DNA of 64,000 nt from Tenacibaculum caenipelagi. GTDB taxonomy: Bacteria > Bacteroidota > Bacteroidia > Flavobacteriales > Flavobacteriaceae. Under the pieces are notes generated by a model. The model saw only the letters and a list, made by a program, of their open reading frames with translations. It did not search any database and was not told the DNA's origin. A program made the translations under genes and the position numbers. Positions 19,146 through 26,925 of the stretch are shown here, in pieces. The stretch is from positions 434,001 to 498,000 of the forward strand of contig NZ_SNYH01000001.1 of assembly GCF_004363005.1 (NCBI RefSeq), given 5' to 3'. Position 1 is the stretch's first letter, and the number at the start of each line of letters is the position of its first letter.

Positions 19146-19274
19146 AAAAAACTGTTTCAAAAATGGTAATTGTCATTTTGAACGAATGTGAAAAATCTAT
19201 TTTATTTTATTCTTGGATTTAAAAATATAAGATTTCTCCTTTACACTCGAAATGACACTCTTGAAACAGTTTTT
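19146..19274. repeat. Nested inverted repeat (about 129 bp), intergenic
   Basis: Outer arms are AAAAACTGTTTCAA (19146-19160) and TTGAAACAGTTTTT (19261-19274). Inner arms are 28 bases each: TGTCATTTTGAACGAATG and onward (19171-19198) against the imperfect reverse complement ending in CTCGAAATGACA (19230-19257). The inner motif resembles the TGTCATTTCGA-type palindromic repeat that I recall being scattered in flavobacterial genomes. It lies between two minus-strand genes and may end the upstream transcript. Confidence 0.75.
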
Positions 19275-19287
19275 ATAAAATTATTTG

Positions 19288-20496
19288 TTATTCTTTTCCG
19301 TCTACGTAATCCTGCAAATATGCATAACGTTCGGTTAATGTACCAGTATTTGTTGTCATTTTTGCACGCGCTAAAATTCCGTCTTTATCCTCATTGTAAA
19401 ATGCTGGAATTACATGCTCTAAAAACATATCTCCAAAGCCTTCACTTGCATCCTTTGGCAACTCACAAGGTAAGTTATCAACCGCCATTACCGTGATAGC
19501 CTTATCATCTTTAAAATCAACTTCAGATTCTGTTTCTGGGTTATAACCATAAATAGGGTCTGCGATTGTTGAAGAACGAATAGTTGTGGCTACAGGTCCG
19601 TCAATATCACAAGAAATATCCGCTACATATTTTATTCTAAAATCTGGATGTTTTGCATCTTCACGTGTAAATAAATATGGTGCTCCATCACCATAAAAAT
19701 GTCCTGCCATAAGGAAATCTGTCTCTTTGGCATATGGCATAAAATTACTTTCGTAACCTGTTGGATCTTTATAAAACTCGTACTTATTCCCTACTTTACC
19801 ATCTTTTCGTTTTGCATATTCCATTACATCAGCCATACAATATACTGGCTCAGTAAATTCAGATGTTAAATACAAGGCGTCACTAACTTCTTTAATCTGT
19901 AAATGATCTAAAATTTCTTTCGCTCCTTTAGCTACTTTTCCTGTACCTGTAAGCAAAATTTTAATATTTGGTAATTTAATTTTATCTAACTCAGCTTTTA
20001 CAGCATCTAAATCTGGTAAAGTTTCAACCTTTGGTAAATTAAACAATCCTTCACGTAAGCCTAAAGCTCTAAAGCCATTGTAAGCCCCTACCAAACCAGC
20101 ATAACGACCAAAACCAATTAAACGTGCACCATTTTCTTTAACAATAGTTTCATGATCGAACATCTCGATATTCTTCGCTAGCATCGCTTTTAACAGCTTA
20201 CGGTTGTACGGTTGCTTTTTTATGGTATGACTAAAGAAAAAATATTTCTTATTTGGAATTAAGTTATCTACAGGAACTTCTTTTACTCCTAATAACACAT
20301 CACAATCAGAAATATCGTTGGTCACTTCAAATCCTGCATTTTTATATGCTTCGTCTGAAAAAACTCGGATATCAGAACTTTCTACCACTATTTCTGCTTG
20401 CGGAAATTGCTTTTTAAATTCTTGCAACTTTTCAGGTGAAAACACAACTCTTCTGTCTGGTGGATTTTTACGTTCTTTAATGATTCCGAATTTCAT
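19288..20496 (-). CDS. Saccharopine dehydrogenase (lysine-forming)-like NAD-dependent oxidoreductase
   Basis: 402 residues. MKFGIIKERKNPPDRRVVFSPEKL is the N-terminal alanine-dehydrogenase/transhydrogenase-type domain. ARLIGFGRYAGLVGAYNGFRALG and the Rossmann segment NIKILLTGTGKVAKGAKEIL (about residues 173-192) supply the NAD site. The pattern fits the Lys1-like group annotated as NAD(P)-dependent oxidoreductase or saccharopine dehydrogenase in Bacteroidota, where it would serve lysine turnover. The gene is monocistronic, with the large inverted repeat immediately downstream. Substrate specificity cannot be read from the sequence. Confidence 0.8.
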   Translation of the reverse strand: MKFGIIKERKNPPDRRVVFSPEKLQEFKKQFPQAEIVVESSDIRVFSDEAYKNAGFEVTNDISDCDVLLGVKEVPVDNLIPNKKYFFFSHTIKKQPYNRKLLKAMLAKNIEMFDHETIVKENGARLIGFGRYAGLVGAYNGFRALGLREGLFNLPKVETLPDLDAVKAELDKIKLPNIKILLTGTGKVAKGAKEILDHLQIKEVSDALYLTSEFTEPVYCMADVMEYAKRKDGKVGNKYEFYKDPTGYESNFMPYAKETDFLMAGHFYGDGAPYLFTREDAKHPDFRIKYVADISCDIDGPVATTIRSSTIADPIYGYNPETESEVDFKDDKAITVMAVDNLPCELPKDASEGFGDMFLEHVIPAFYNEDKDGILARAKMTTNTGTLTERYAYLQDYVDGKE

Positions 20497-20581
20497 TCTT
20501 TATTTGTATTAAAATTAAACAATTTTACATATAATGTTATATCTTATAACAATCATGGCGAAAATACTCGTTTTAAAATGA

Positions 20582-20609
20582 TTGTACAAATAGTATTTTT
20601 TTATATTTG
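20582..20609 (+). promoter_or_regulatory. Consensus flavobacterial promoter upstream of the structured element and tmRNA
   Basis: A TTG (20582-20584) and TATATTTG (20602-20609), separated by 17 bases, match the TTTG-N(17-20)-TAnnTTTG form of Bacteroidota housekeeping promoters. Transcription would begin near 20616. I see no comparably good promoter between here and the tmRNA start. Confidence 0.65.
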
Positions 20610-20611
20610 CA

Positions 20612-20706
20612 TTCTCTTATTTTGCGTTAGGGATTGAACGATTTGTTTGAGCTCTCCCGATACTTCGGGAAGCGAGTAGTGAAAGCCCGCCCGAACGCCC
20701 TAAAAA
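20612..20706 (+). ncRNA. Structured intergenic RNA or repeat element ahead of ssrA
   Basis: The closing stem GCGTTAGGG (20624-20632) pairs with CCCGAACGC (20690-20698), eight pairs with one A-G mismatch. Inside is the perfect hairpin TCCCGA-TACT-TCGGGA (20655-20670). This block is much richer in GC than its surroundings and sits directly after a consensus promoter, so it is probably transcribed. It could be a separate small RNA, the 5' leader of pre-tmRNA, or a dispersed flavobacterial repeat. I cannot name a family. Confidence 0.5.
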
Positions 20707-20749
20707 TTGGTATATTTTTTGTAATAAATAAGTAATTCTTTGACATACT

Positions 20750-21142
20750 GGGGACGACTGGTTTTGACAGCAAGACGAGTGAAAATGTAAGCATACCGAG
20801 GAGTGAAATGATAACTCGTTAAACTTATTTCAACTTTATAAACGGCGAAGATAACTACGCTTTAGCTGCTTAATCTGAATTAATAGTAAGATAGAGCCTT
20901 GGCGCACTAGGTGCGCAAGCTGAATGTCCACGAAAAGCCTTGGTTTACGGCGTTTCTTTTATGGGCATCGTAAAAGTAAACATAGAAAACTTAGCACTTC
21001 GATAAGTTTTCGAAACTAAAGAAGATAAGTTAAAATTGGGCTGTTTTTGGTCAGGTTTTAATCGAAAATTAAACAAAAACTAAGTATGTAGAAAGCCTTT
21101 GAGCTGCTTGTTTGGACCCGAGTTCGATTCTCGGCGTCTCCA
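20750..21142 (+). ncRNA. ssrA: Transfer-messenger RNA (tmRNA)
   Basis: The 5' end GGGGACG and the 3' end CGTCTCC plus discriminator A form the tRNA-like acceptor stem. GACTGGTTTTGACAGCA follows the 5' strand, and the T-arm GAGTTCGATTCTC precedes the 3' strand. The tag frame at 20844-20873 encodes GEDNYALAA and stop, close to known flavobacterial degradation tags. CCA is not encoded. tmRNA with SmpB rescues stalled ribosomes and marks the product for proteolysis. The terminator follows directly. Confidence 0.95.
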
Positions 21143-21150
21143 CTATTAAA

Positions 21151-21190
21151 AATCCCAATCAAATATCTCTATATTTGGTTGGGATTTTTT
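21151..21190 (+). terminator. Terminator of ssrA
   Basis: A 16-bp stem (21151-21166 with 21171-21186, one G-U pair) with a 4-base loop is followed by a T-run. It lies 8 bases beyond the mature 3' end of tmRNA. Confidence 0.9.
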
Positions 21191-21232
21191 ATTTAATCTA
21201 CAGTAGAGAACCATACATTTTTTTCTAAACCT

Positions 21233-21328
21233 ATGATTGAATTAAAATCTATCATCGTTACTTTTGTTGCTTTTATTATAGCAACTGGTATAACTGGCTT
21301 TTTAAAAAACAAGCGAAACGATTATTAA
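21233..21328 (+). CDS. Possible 31-residue single-span membrane microprotein
   Basis: ATG 21233 opens a frame for MIELKSIIVTFVAFIIATGI and onward, ending in a basic tail KNKRNDY. One hydrophobic helix (about residues 6-24) with positive charges after it fits a small inner-membrane protein. It lies between the tmRNA terminator and the RBBP9-like gene. There is no homology that I can name, and in AT-rich DNA short hydrophobic frames arise by chance, so this is tentative. Confidence 0.4.
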   Translation: MIELKSIIVTFVAFIIATGITGFLKNKRNDY

Positions 21329-21403
21329 TTGTTTTTACAACATATAAAAAACACAACCAAATTGGTTCCGTTTTTTTATTTTATAACAAAACGAACAATA
21401 AAA

Positions 21404-21970
21404 ATGAAAAAACATAATATATACTTAATTCACGGGTATACAGCTTCTCCTGATTCTAACTGGTTTCAGAATTTTAAACAGAGTTTAGAAAATGATTTTA
21501 TTGAAGTTTCTATTTTAGAGATGCCTGATTCTCTAGCCCCAAAGCTTAATGATTGGGTTAGCTATATGGAAAATCATATAAAAGAAATCGATGAGAACAC
21601 TATTTTTATTGGTCACAGTTTAGGATGTATAAGCATTTTAAACTTTTTAAATAAGTTTAAAACAACTAAAATTAAAGGATTGTTTCTTATTTCTGGGTTT
21701 GTTGAATCTTCACCAATACCCGAGCTTATTGAATTTCTAAAACCAAAATTAAACTATAATCACTTAAAAGAAATAACAAAAACTAGAGTTGCAATATCTG
21801 CTATTGATGACGACATTATTCCTTATCAATATTCTAAAACTATGGCAGAAAAATTAGATGCTAAGTTTACTCTTCTCAAAAAAGGAAAACACTTTATAGA
21901 CAGAGATGGTTTTACTAAGTTTCCTTTCCTTGTAAAAGAAATAAGCACGTTAGTGAATCTTAATAAATAG
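21404..21970 (+). CDS. RBBP9/YdeN family alpha/beta hydrolase
   Basis: 188 residues from MKKHNIYLIHGYTASPDSNW; the longer frame from 21329 adds a non-homologous, AT-rich N-terminus. The nucleophile elbow is FIGHSLGCISIL, the acid Asp is in AISAIDDDIIPYQYS, and the His is in KKGKHFIDRDGF. This is the serine-hydrolase triad of the RBBP9/YdeN family, short alpha/beta hydrolases whose natural substrates are mostly unknown. It is a stand-alone gene ending at a strong bidirectional terminator. Confidence 0.85.
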   Translation: MKKHNIYLIHGYTASPDSNWFQNFKQSLENDFIEVSILEMPDSLAPKLNDWVSYMENHIKEIDENTIFIGHSLGCISILNFLNKFKTTKIKGLFLISGFVESSPIPELIEFLKPKLNYNHLKEITKTRVAISAIDDDIIPYQYSKTMAEKLDAKFTLLKKGKHFIDRDGFTKFPFLVKEISTLVNLNK

Positions 21971-22020
21971 TATTGAAAATAATTCAATCATTTCAACCTA
22001 CATTAACCTTTATAACAAAA

Positions 22021-22051
22021 AAAACGCAACCAAATTGGTTGCGTTTTTTTT
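22021..22051. terminator. Bidirectional terminator between the hydrolase gene and rpsU
   Basis: A perfect 13-bp palindrome, AAAACGCAACCAA (22021-22033) with TTGGTTGCGTTTT (22035-22047), has A-runs on the left and T-runs on the right. It serves both converging genes. Confidence 0.9.
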
Positions 22052-22066
22052 TATATTATAGTAATC

Positions 22067-22255
22067 CTATTCTTCTTTAAATAGTTGTTCTTTATAAGCT
22101 GCCTTTTGTATTTGCGCTCGCCTAGTAACAGATGGCTTTACATATTGTTTTCTTTCTCTAAGTTCTTGTAAAACTTTTACATTTCTAAACTTACGCTTGT
22201 AACGTTTTAAGGCTCTATCTATATTTTCACCTTCTTTTACAACTATTCTTAACAT
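22067..22255 (-). CDS. rpsU: 30S ribosomal protein bS21
   Basis: 62 residues: MLRIVVKEGENIDRALKRYKRKF, then the basic helix LQELRERKQYVKPSVTRRAQIQKAAYKEQ, the standard bS21 pattern. In Bacteroidota bS21 contacts the 3' end of 16S rRNA and, with bS18 and bS6, hides the anti-Shine-Dalgarno sequence. Upstream on the mRNA is TAATTTAAATCTTATAGT before the ATG, with no Shine-Dalgarno match. A consensus promoter about 220 bases upstream implies a leader of roughly 210 nucleotides, long for such a small gene. Confidence 0.95.
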   Translation of the reverse strand: MLRIVVKEGENIDRALKRYKRKFRNVKVLQELRERKQYVKPSVTRRAQIQKAAYKEQLFKEE

Positions 22256-22474
22256 ACTATAAGATTTAAATTATTAGACATTCTAAATCATATAAACTAA
22301 TCCACAGCACCATACACAATACCGCTATGATTTACATGATATTTATTTTAGATTAAAAATTCTATTGAAAACGCTTTATAAAGCAACTGAAGACTAAAGA
22401 ACTGAAGTATGTCAGAAAAATAGTATAAAGACTCGTAGATTTTCTCCTGAAAAGGATAGAACATTAATATGTTG

Positions 22475-22506
22475 CAAAGGTAGCTTTTATTTATCGGCTC
22501 TACAAG
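22475..22506 (-). promoter_or_regulatory. Probable rpsU promoter
   Basis: On the minus strand TACCTTTG (22475-22482) follows a TTG (22503-22505) after 20 bases, a good flavobacterial promoter. It lies just past the prfA terminator and faces rpsU, predicting a leader of about 210 nucleotides with no clear ORF. Confidence 0.55.
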
Positions 22507-22534
22507 AATTGTGGATAGTAATTATTTTTCATAA

Positions 22535-22564
22535 AAAAGGCGTTACCTGTTGGTAACGCCTTTT
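22535..22564 (-). terminator. Terminator of prfA
   Basis: AAAAGGCGTTACC and GGTAACGCCTTTT flank a TGTT loop, 3 bases beyond the prfA stop. The A-run on its left gives the T-tract on the minus strand. Confidence 0.85.
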
Positions 22565-22566
22565 CG

Positions 22567-23643
22567 TTAAATTGTTTCTCCTAATTCTTTTAACTTAGAA
22601 GTATTTTCTGCGAGCATTAACTCGTCTATAATTTTTTGAATGTCTCCATTTACAATATTTGATAAATCGTATAAGGTTAATCCAATTCTGTGATCTGTTA
22701 CACGTCCTTGCGGATAATTATACGTTCTAATTTTTGCAGAACGGTCACCTGAAGTTACCATCGAACCACGTTTAGCAGCATCAGCTTCCTGCTTCTTCGC
22801 CAACTCCATATCGTATAAACGAGAACGTAATACCTTAAACGCTTTCTCTTTGTTTTTATGCTGCGATTTTTGATCTTGACATTGCGCCACTAATCCTGTA
22901 GGAATGTGCGTTAAACGTACTGCTGAATAGGTAGTGTTTACCGACTGTCCTCCTGGTCCTGATGAACAGAAGAAATCGATACGTACATCTTTCGGGTTGA
23001 TTTCTACATCAAACTCTTCTGCTTCTGGAAACACCATACAAGTTGCTGCCGATGTATGCACACGTCCTTGAGTTTCAGTTTGTGGTACACGTTGTACACG
23101 ATGTACTCCTGCTTCAAACTTTAAGGTTCCATACACATCTTCTCCAGTAACCTCAAACTGAATTTCTTTAAATCCACCATTGGTACCTTCAGAAAAATCT
23201 ACTGTAGAAACTTTCCACCCTTTACTTTCACAGTACTTGGTGTACATTCTAAACAAATCACCCGCAAAAATACTCGCTTCATCTCCACCAGTACCCGCAC
23301 GTAATTCTACTACTGCATTTTTTGAATCTTCTGGATCTTTCGGAATTAGTAAAAACTTAATCTCTTCTTCCAATTGTGGAATTCGAGTTTTCGCCTCGTC
23401 CATTTCCATCTTAGCCATTTCAACCATTTCTGCATCCGATCCGTCTGCAATAATTTCTTTAGCTTCTTCTATATTGTTTAATAAAGTTTCGTACTCGTTT
23501 GCCTTTTTAACAACCTTTCCTAAATCTTTATATTCCTTATTTAATTGCACATAACGCTTTTGATCAGAGATAACATCTGGCTGGATGATTAAGTCTGACA
23601 CCTCATCATAACGTTGTTTAACTATCTGTAATTTATCTAGCAT
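22567..23643 (-). CDS. prfA: Peptide chain release factor 1
   Basis: 358 residues, the normal RF1 length. It terminates translation at UAA and UAG. The peptidyl-hydrolysis motif GGQ is at residues 231-233 ([20 protein letters not shown]). The stop-codon reading tripeptide appears as PQT in [22 protein letters not shown], the RF1 form, as opposed to SPF of RF2. N-terminal coiled coils precede it. It is monocistronic with a clear terminator, divergent from the small lipoprotein gene. Confidence 0.97.
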   Translation of the reverse strand: MLDKLQIVKQRYDEVSDLIIQPDVISDQKRYVQLNKEYKDLGKVVKKANEYETLLNNIEEAKEIIADGSDAEMVEMAKMEMDEAKTRIPQLEEEIKFLLIPKDPEDSKNAVVELRAGTGGDEASIFAGDLFRMYTKYCESKGWKVSTVDFSEGTNGGFKEIQFEVTGEDVYGTLKFEAGVHRVQRVPQTETQGRVHTSAATCMVFPEAEEFDVEINPKDVRIDFFCSSGPGGQSVNTTYSAVRLTHIPTGLVAQCQDQKSQHKNKEKAFKVLRSRLYDMELAKKQEADAAKRGSMVTSGDRSAKIRTYNYPQGRVTDHRIGLTLYDLSNIVNGDIQKIIDELMLAENTSKLKELGETI

Positions 23644-23719
23644 AGTATCTTTTCTTGGGGTGCGAATTTACGATTTTTTATCGAATTTAATTCATTATCT
23701 TTAATCCTTTAAGAGTTTT

Positions 23720-24154
23720 ATGATGCGATTTTTATTACTATTTATTACTGGATTCCTGCTTTTTTCTTGTCAAAATACTACAGAATTCAAAAAACCTACA
23801 TGGTTGTTCGGAAAATGGAAACGTATAAACAATCAACCTGACAAGTTTACGTATGAGTTTTGGAATGACGATTTTTCTGGCATTGGATTTACCTTAAAAG
23901 AAAAAGACACCGTATTTAAAGAGGTATTACATATCATTACCAAAAACGATTCGTTGTTTTTACAAGTGACTGGTGTAAATGAAAATCCTACACTATTTGC
24001 TTTCATACAACAAACCGATACTTCTTTTACTGCAGAAAACAAGCAAAACGAGTTTCCTAAAACCATACACTACTGGAAAGAAAACAATCAACTAAAGGCT
24101 AAAGTTGCCAACGATGAATTTTCGATTGATTTTGTGTTTGAAAAAACAAAATAA
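23720..24154 (+). CDS. Small lipoprotein (DUF6265-like)
   Basis: 144 residues with a lipoprotein signal (FLLLFITGFLLFSC, Cys about 17). The mature part starts KPTWLFGKWKRIN, then FTYEFWNDDFSGIGFTLKEKDTVFKEVLHI, consistent with the lipocalin-like beta-barrel proteins grouped as DUF6265. A second methionine at residue 2 makes the exact start uncertain by one codon. No operon partner is visible and the function is unknown. Confidence 0.7.
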   Translation: MMRFLLLFITGFLLFSCQNTTEFKKPTWLFGKWKRINNQPDKFTYEFWNDDFSGIGFTLKEKDTVFKEVLHIITKNDSLFLQVTGVNENPTLFAFIQQTDTSFTAENKQNEFPKTIHYWKENNQLKAKVANDEFSIDFVFEKTK

Positions 24155-24194
24155 TCCTCAGAAAAATCTAAGAATTTATAAGTAATACTGCTTT

Positions 24195-26750
24195 TTATCC
24201 GCATTTGGATGTTCCGCAATCATTACACGTTAAGCAGCCTTCTTGATAAATTAAATTATCTGATTTGCAATTTTCGCATGTTTGCCCTATAACTTTTGTG
24301 CCATCTTCCACATAATGTTTTAACGCTCTTACTACTCCATTCTTCCATGTGTTTATAGACTCACTATCTAACTGCAAGCTCTGAATTAGTTTTACAATTT
24401 TATCAATAGGCATTCCATGACGTAAAGTTCCTGAAAACAGTTTTGCATAATTCCAAAATTCTGGATTAAACTTATGTGATAATCCTTCTATTGTAGTTTT
24501 ATAACCACGTTTATTTTTATACTGAAAATCATAACGCGAACTTCCATCTTCATTTCTGTTTTTTATAATAAAACCTTTTTCTACCCAACGTGGTAATAAA
24601 ATTCCGTCTTCATCGTCAGCTAAACCCGTAAAAATTTCATACGGTTTGTCATCCACTAATCCAATAAAAGCAATCCATTTCTCTTTTTTATTTTGAAAAC
24701 GAACGACATCTGCTTCTAAAATTTGCGGACGCTTCGTAGGGAATGGAGTTAGTGTATCACTTTGGTTATTCTCTTTCTTTTCGTCATTTGCTATCAATAC
24801 CCCCGACCTAGAGCCATCTCTATACACCGTAACTCCTTTACAACCTACCTCCCAAGCTTTTAAATACAACTCTCCTACCAACTCTTCGCTAACATCGTTC
24901 GGTAAATTAATAGTTACACTAATAGAGTGATCTACCCATTTTTGTACCGCTCCCTGCATCGTTACTTTACTTAACCAATCTACATCGTTAGAAGTTGCTT
25001 TGTAATACGGTGATTTTTTAACCAACACATCCAATTCTTGCTGTGAAAAGTTTTTAGTAACATCTATTCCGTTTACTTCCATCCATTGTTTAAATCGGTG
25101 ATGAAAAACCACGTATTCTTCCCAAGAATCTCCTACTTCATCTACAAAATCTACACGTACTCCTTTATCATTTGGATTCACCTTTTTTCTACGCTTGTAC
25201 ACAGGCATAAACACTGGTTCAATTCCAGAAGATGTTTGCGTCATTAAACTGGTAGTACCTGTAGGCGCAATCGTAAGTAATGCTATATTTCTGCGTCCAT
25301 GCTCTAACATTTCATAATACAACTTACTATCAGCTTCTTTTAAACGTAAAATAAACGGATTGTTTTTTTCTCTTTCTGCATCAAATATTGAAAACGCCCC
25401 TCTTTCTTTAGCTAAATTTACTGATGCTCTGTATGTTTCTATTCCTAATGTTTTATGAACTTTTACCGAAAACTCATTTCCTTCTTTGCTTCCATATCGA
25501 ATTCCTAAAGCAGCCAACATATCTCCTTCTGCAGTGATTCCTATTCCTGTTCTTCTTCCTTCATAAGCTTTTTTCCTAATATTTAACCAAAGCGTTTTCT
25601 CAGTAGCTTTTACCTCATCTAACTCTGGATCAGCATCAATTTTCTCTAAAATTTTATCTATTTTTTCTAATTCCAAATCAATAATATCATCCATCATTCG
25701 CTGAGCAATGACAATATGCTTTTTAAACAGTTTAAAATTAAAAGCAGCCTTTTTAGTAAACGGGTTTTCTACATACGAAAACAAGTTAATTGCCAGTAAG
25801 CGACACGAATCATACGGACATAACGGAATTTCTCCACAAGGATTAGTTGATACCGTTTTATAACCTAAATCAGCATAAGAGTCTGGTACCGATTCATTAA
25901 TTATTGTATCCCAAAACAAGATTCCTGGTTCGGCAGATTGCCACGCATTATGTACTATTTTTTTCCATAATTTTTGTGCTTCTATCGTTTTTGAATACTT
26001 CGGATTTTTACTAAAAACGGGATATTTTTGCGTATACATATCTCCTTTTTTCACTGCTTTCATAAAAGCATCGTCTATTCTTACTGAAACATTTGCCCCA
26101 GTTACTTTTCCTTGCTCTAATTTAGCATCAATAAAGTCTTCTGAATCTGGATGATTGATAGACACCGACAACATCAATGCTCCTCTACGACCATCTTGTG
26201 CAACCTCTCGCGTTGAGTTCGAATAACGTTCCATAAACGGAACAATTCCTGTGGATGTTAATGCTGAATTTTTTACTGGAGAACCTTTGGGTCTTATATG
26301 TGACAAATCATGACCTACTCCTCCTCTCCTTTTCATGAGTTGTACTTGCTCTTGATCTATTTTCATAATCCCACCATACGAATCTGAATCTCCTTCATTT
26401 CCTATTACAAAACAATTAGAAAGTGATGCTATTTGAAACGGATTCCCTATTCCTGCCATTGGGCTTCCTTGTGGCACTATATATTTGAAGTTTTTTATCA
26501 CTTCATATATTTCTGATTCTGTTAGCGGGTTTGCATATTTTTTTTCAATTCGTGCAATTTCTTTGGCAATTCTACGATGCATATCATCTGGAGTGCTTTC
26601 GTAAATATTTCCTTCAGAATCTTTTAAGGCATATTTGTTTAACCAAACGCTTGCCGCTAAATCATCATTTTTAAAATAGTGTAATGCTGCTTGTAACGCT
26701 TCTGCTCTCGTTACTTTTTTTTGAGGTAGATTTTGTATGACTGATTTCAT
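24195..26750 (-). CDS. nrdJ: Adenosylcobalamin-dependent (class II) ribonucleotide reductase
   Basis: 851 residues from MKSVIQNLPQ; an in-frame ATG 57 bases earlier reads through AT-rich spacer. It makes deoxyribonucleotides using B12 and no oxygen. Seen motifs are NPFQIASLSNCFVIGNE, STNPCGEIPLCPYDSCRLLAINL (NPCGEI active-site Cys), IAPTGTTSLMTQTSSGIEP, and a C-terminal zinc-ribbon-like tail with Cys pairs (CENCKSD, CLTCNDCGTSKC) like other vitamin-B12-dependent reductases. There is no B12 riboswitch in the 175 bases upstream. It stands alone, after the purM terminator. Confidence 0.95.
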   Translation of the reverse strand: MKSVIQNLPQKKVTRAEALQAALHYFKNDDLAASVWLNKYALKDSEGNIYESTPDDMHRRIAKEIARIEKKYANPLTESEIYEVIKNFKYIVPQGSPMAGIGNPFQIASLSNCFVIGNEGDSDSYGGIMKIDQEQVQLMKRRGGVGHDLSHIRPKGSPVKNSALTSTGIVPFMERYSNSTREVAQDGRRGALMLSVSINHPDSEDFIDAKLEQGKVTGANVSVRIDDAFMKAVKKGDMYTQKYPVFSKNPKYSKTIEAQKLWKKIVHNAWQSAEPGILFWDTIINESVPDSYADLGYKTVSTNPCGEIPLCPYDSCRLLAINLFSYVENPFTKKAAFNFKLFKKHIVIAQRMMDDIIDLELEKIDKILEKIDADPELDEVKATEKTLWLNIRKKAYEGRRTGIGITAEGDMLAALGIRYGSKEGNEFSVKVHKTLGIETYRASVNLAKERGAFSIFDAEREKNNPFILRLKEADSKLYYEMLEHGRRNIALLTIAPTGTTSLMTQTSSGIEPVFMPVYKRRKKVNPNDKGVRVDFVDEVGDSWEEYVVFHHRFKQWMEVNGIDVTKNFSQQELDVLVKKSPYYKATSNDVDWLSKVTMQGAVQKWVDHSISVTINLPNDVSEELVGELYLKAWEVGCKGVTVYRDGSRSGVLIANDEKKENNQSDTLTPFPTKRPQILEADVVRFQNKKEKWIAFIGLVDDKPYEIFTGLADDEDGILLPRWVEKGFIIKNRNEDGSSRYDFQYKNKRGYKTTIEGLSHKFNPEFWNYAKLFSGTLRHGMPIDKIVKLIQSLQLDSESINTWKNGVVRALKHYVEDGTKVIGQTCENCKSDNLIYQEGCLTCNDCGTSKCG

Positions 26751-26845
26751 AGTTTTTATTGAATTAATTATAGCTTGTTCGATTATAAAGTAATTCAAAA
26801 AAAACAACTTAAAACATGATTTAAATCATAAAGTTGACCAAAAAA

Positions 26846-26880
26846 AAATGTAAAAAACTAAAAACTAGTTTTTTACATTT
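26846..26880 (-). terminator. Terminator of purM
   Basis: AAATGTAAAAAACT (26846-26859) and AGTTTTTTACATTT (26867-26880) pair exactly. A-rich sequence to the left gives the T-tract on the minus strand. It separates purM from nrdJ. Confidence 0.75.
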
Positions 26881-26925
26881 TTACCAACATAAAAATGTTG
26901 ACATTTTATTTCTTTTTAAAAAAGT

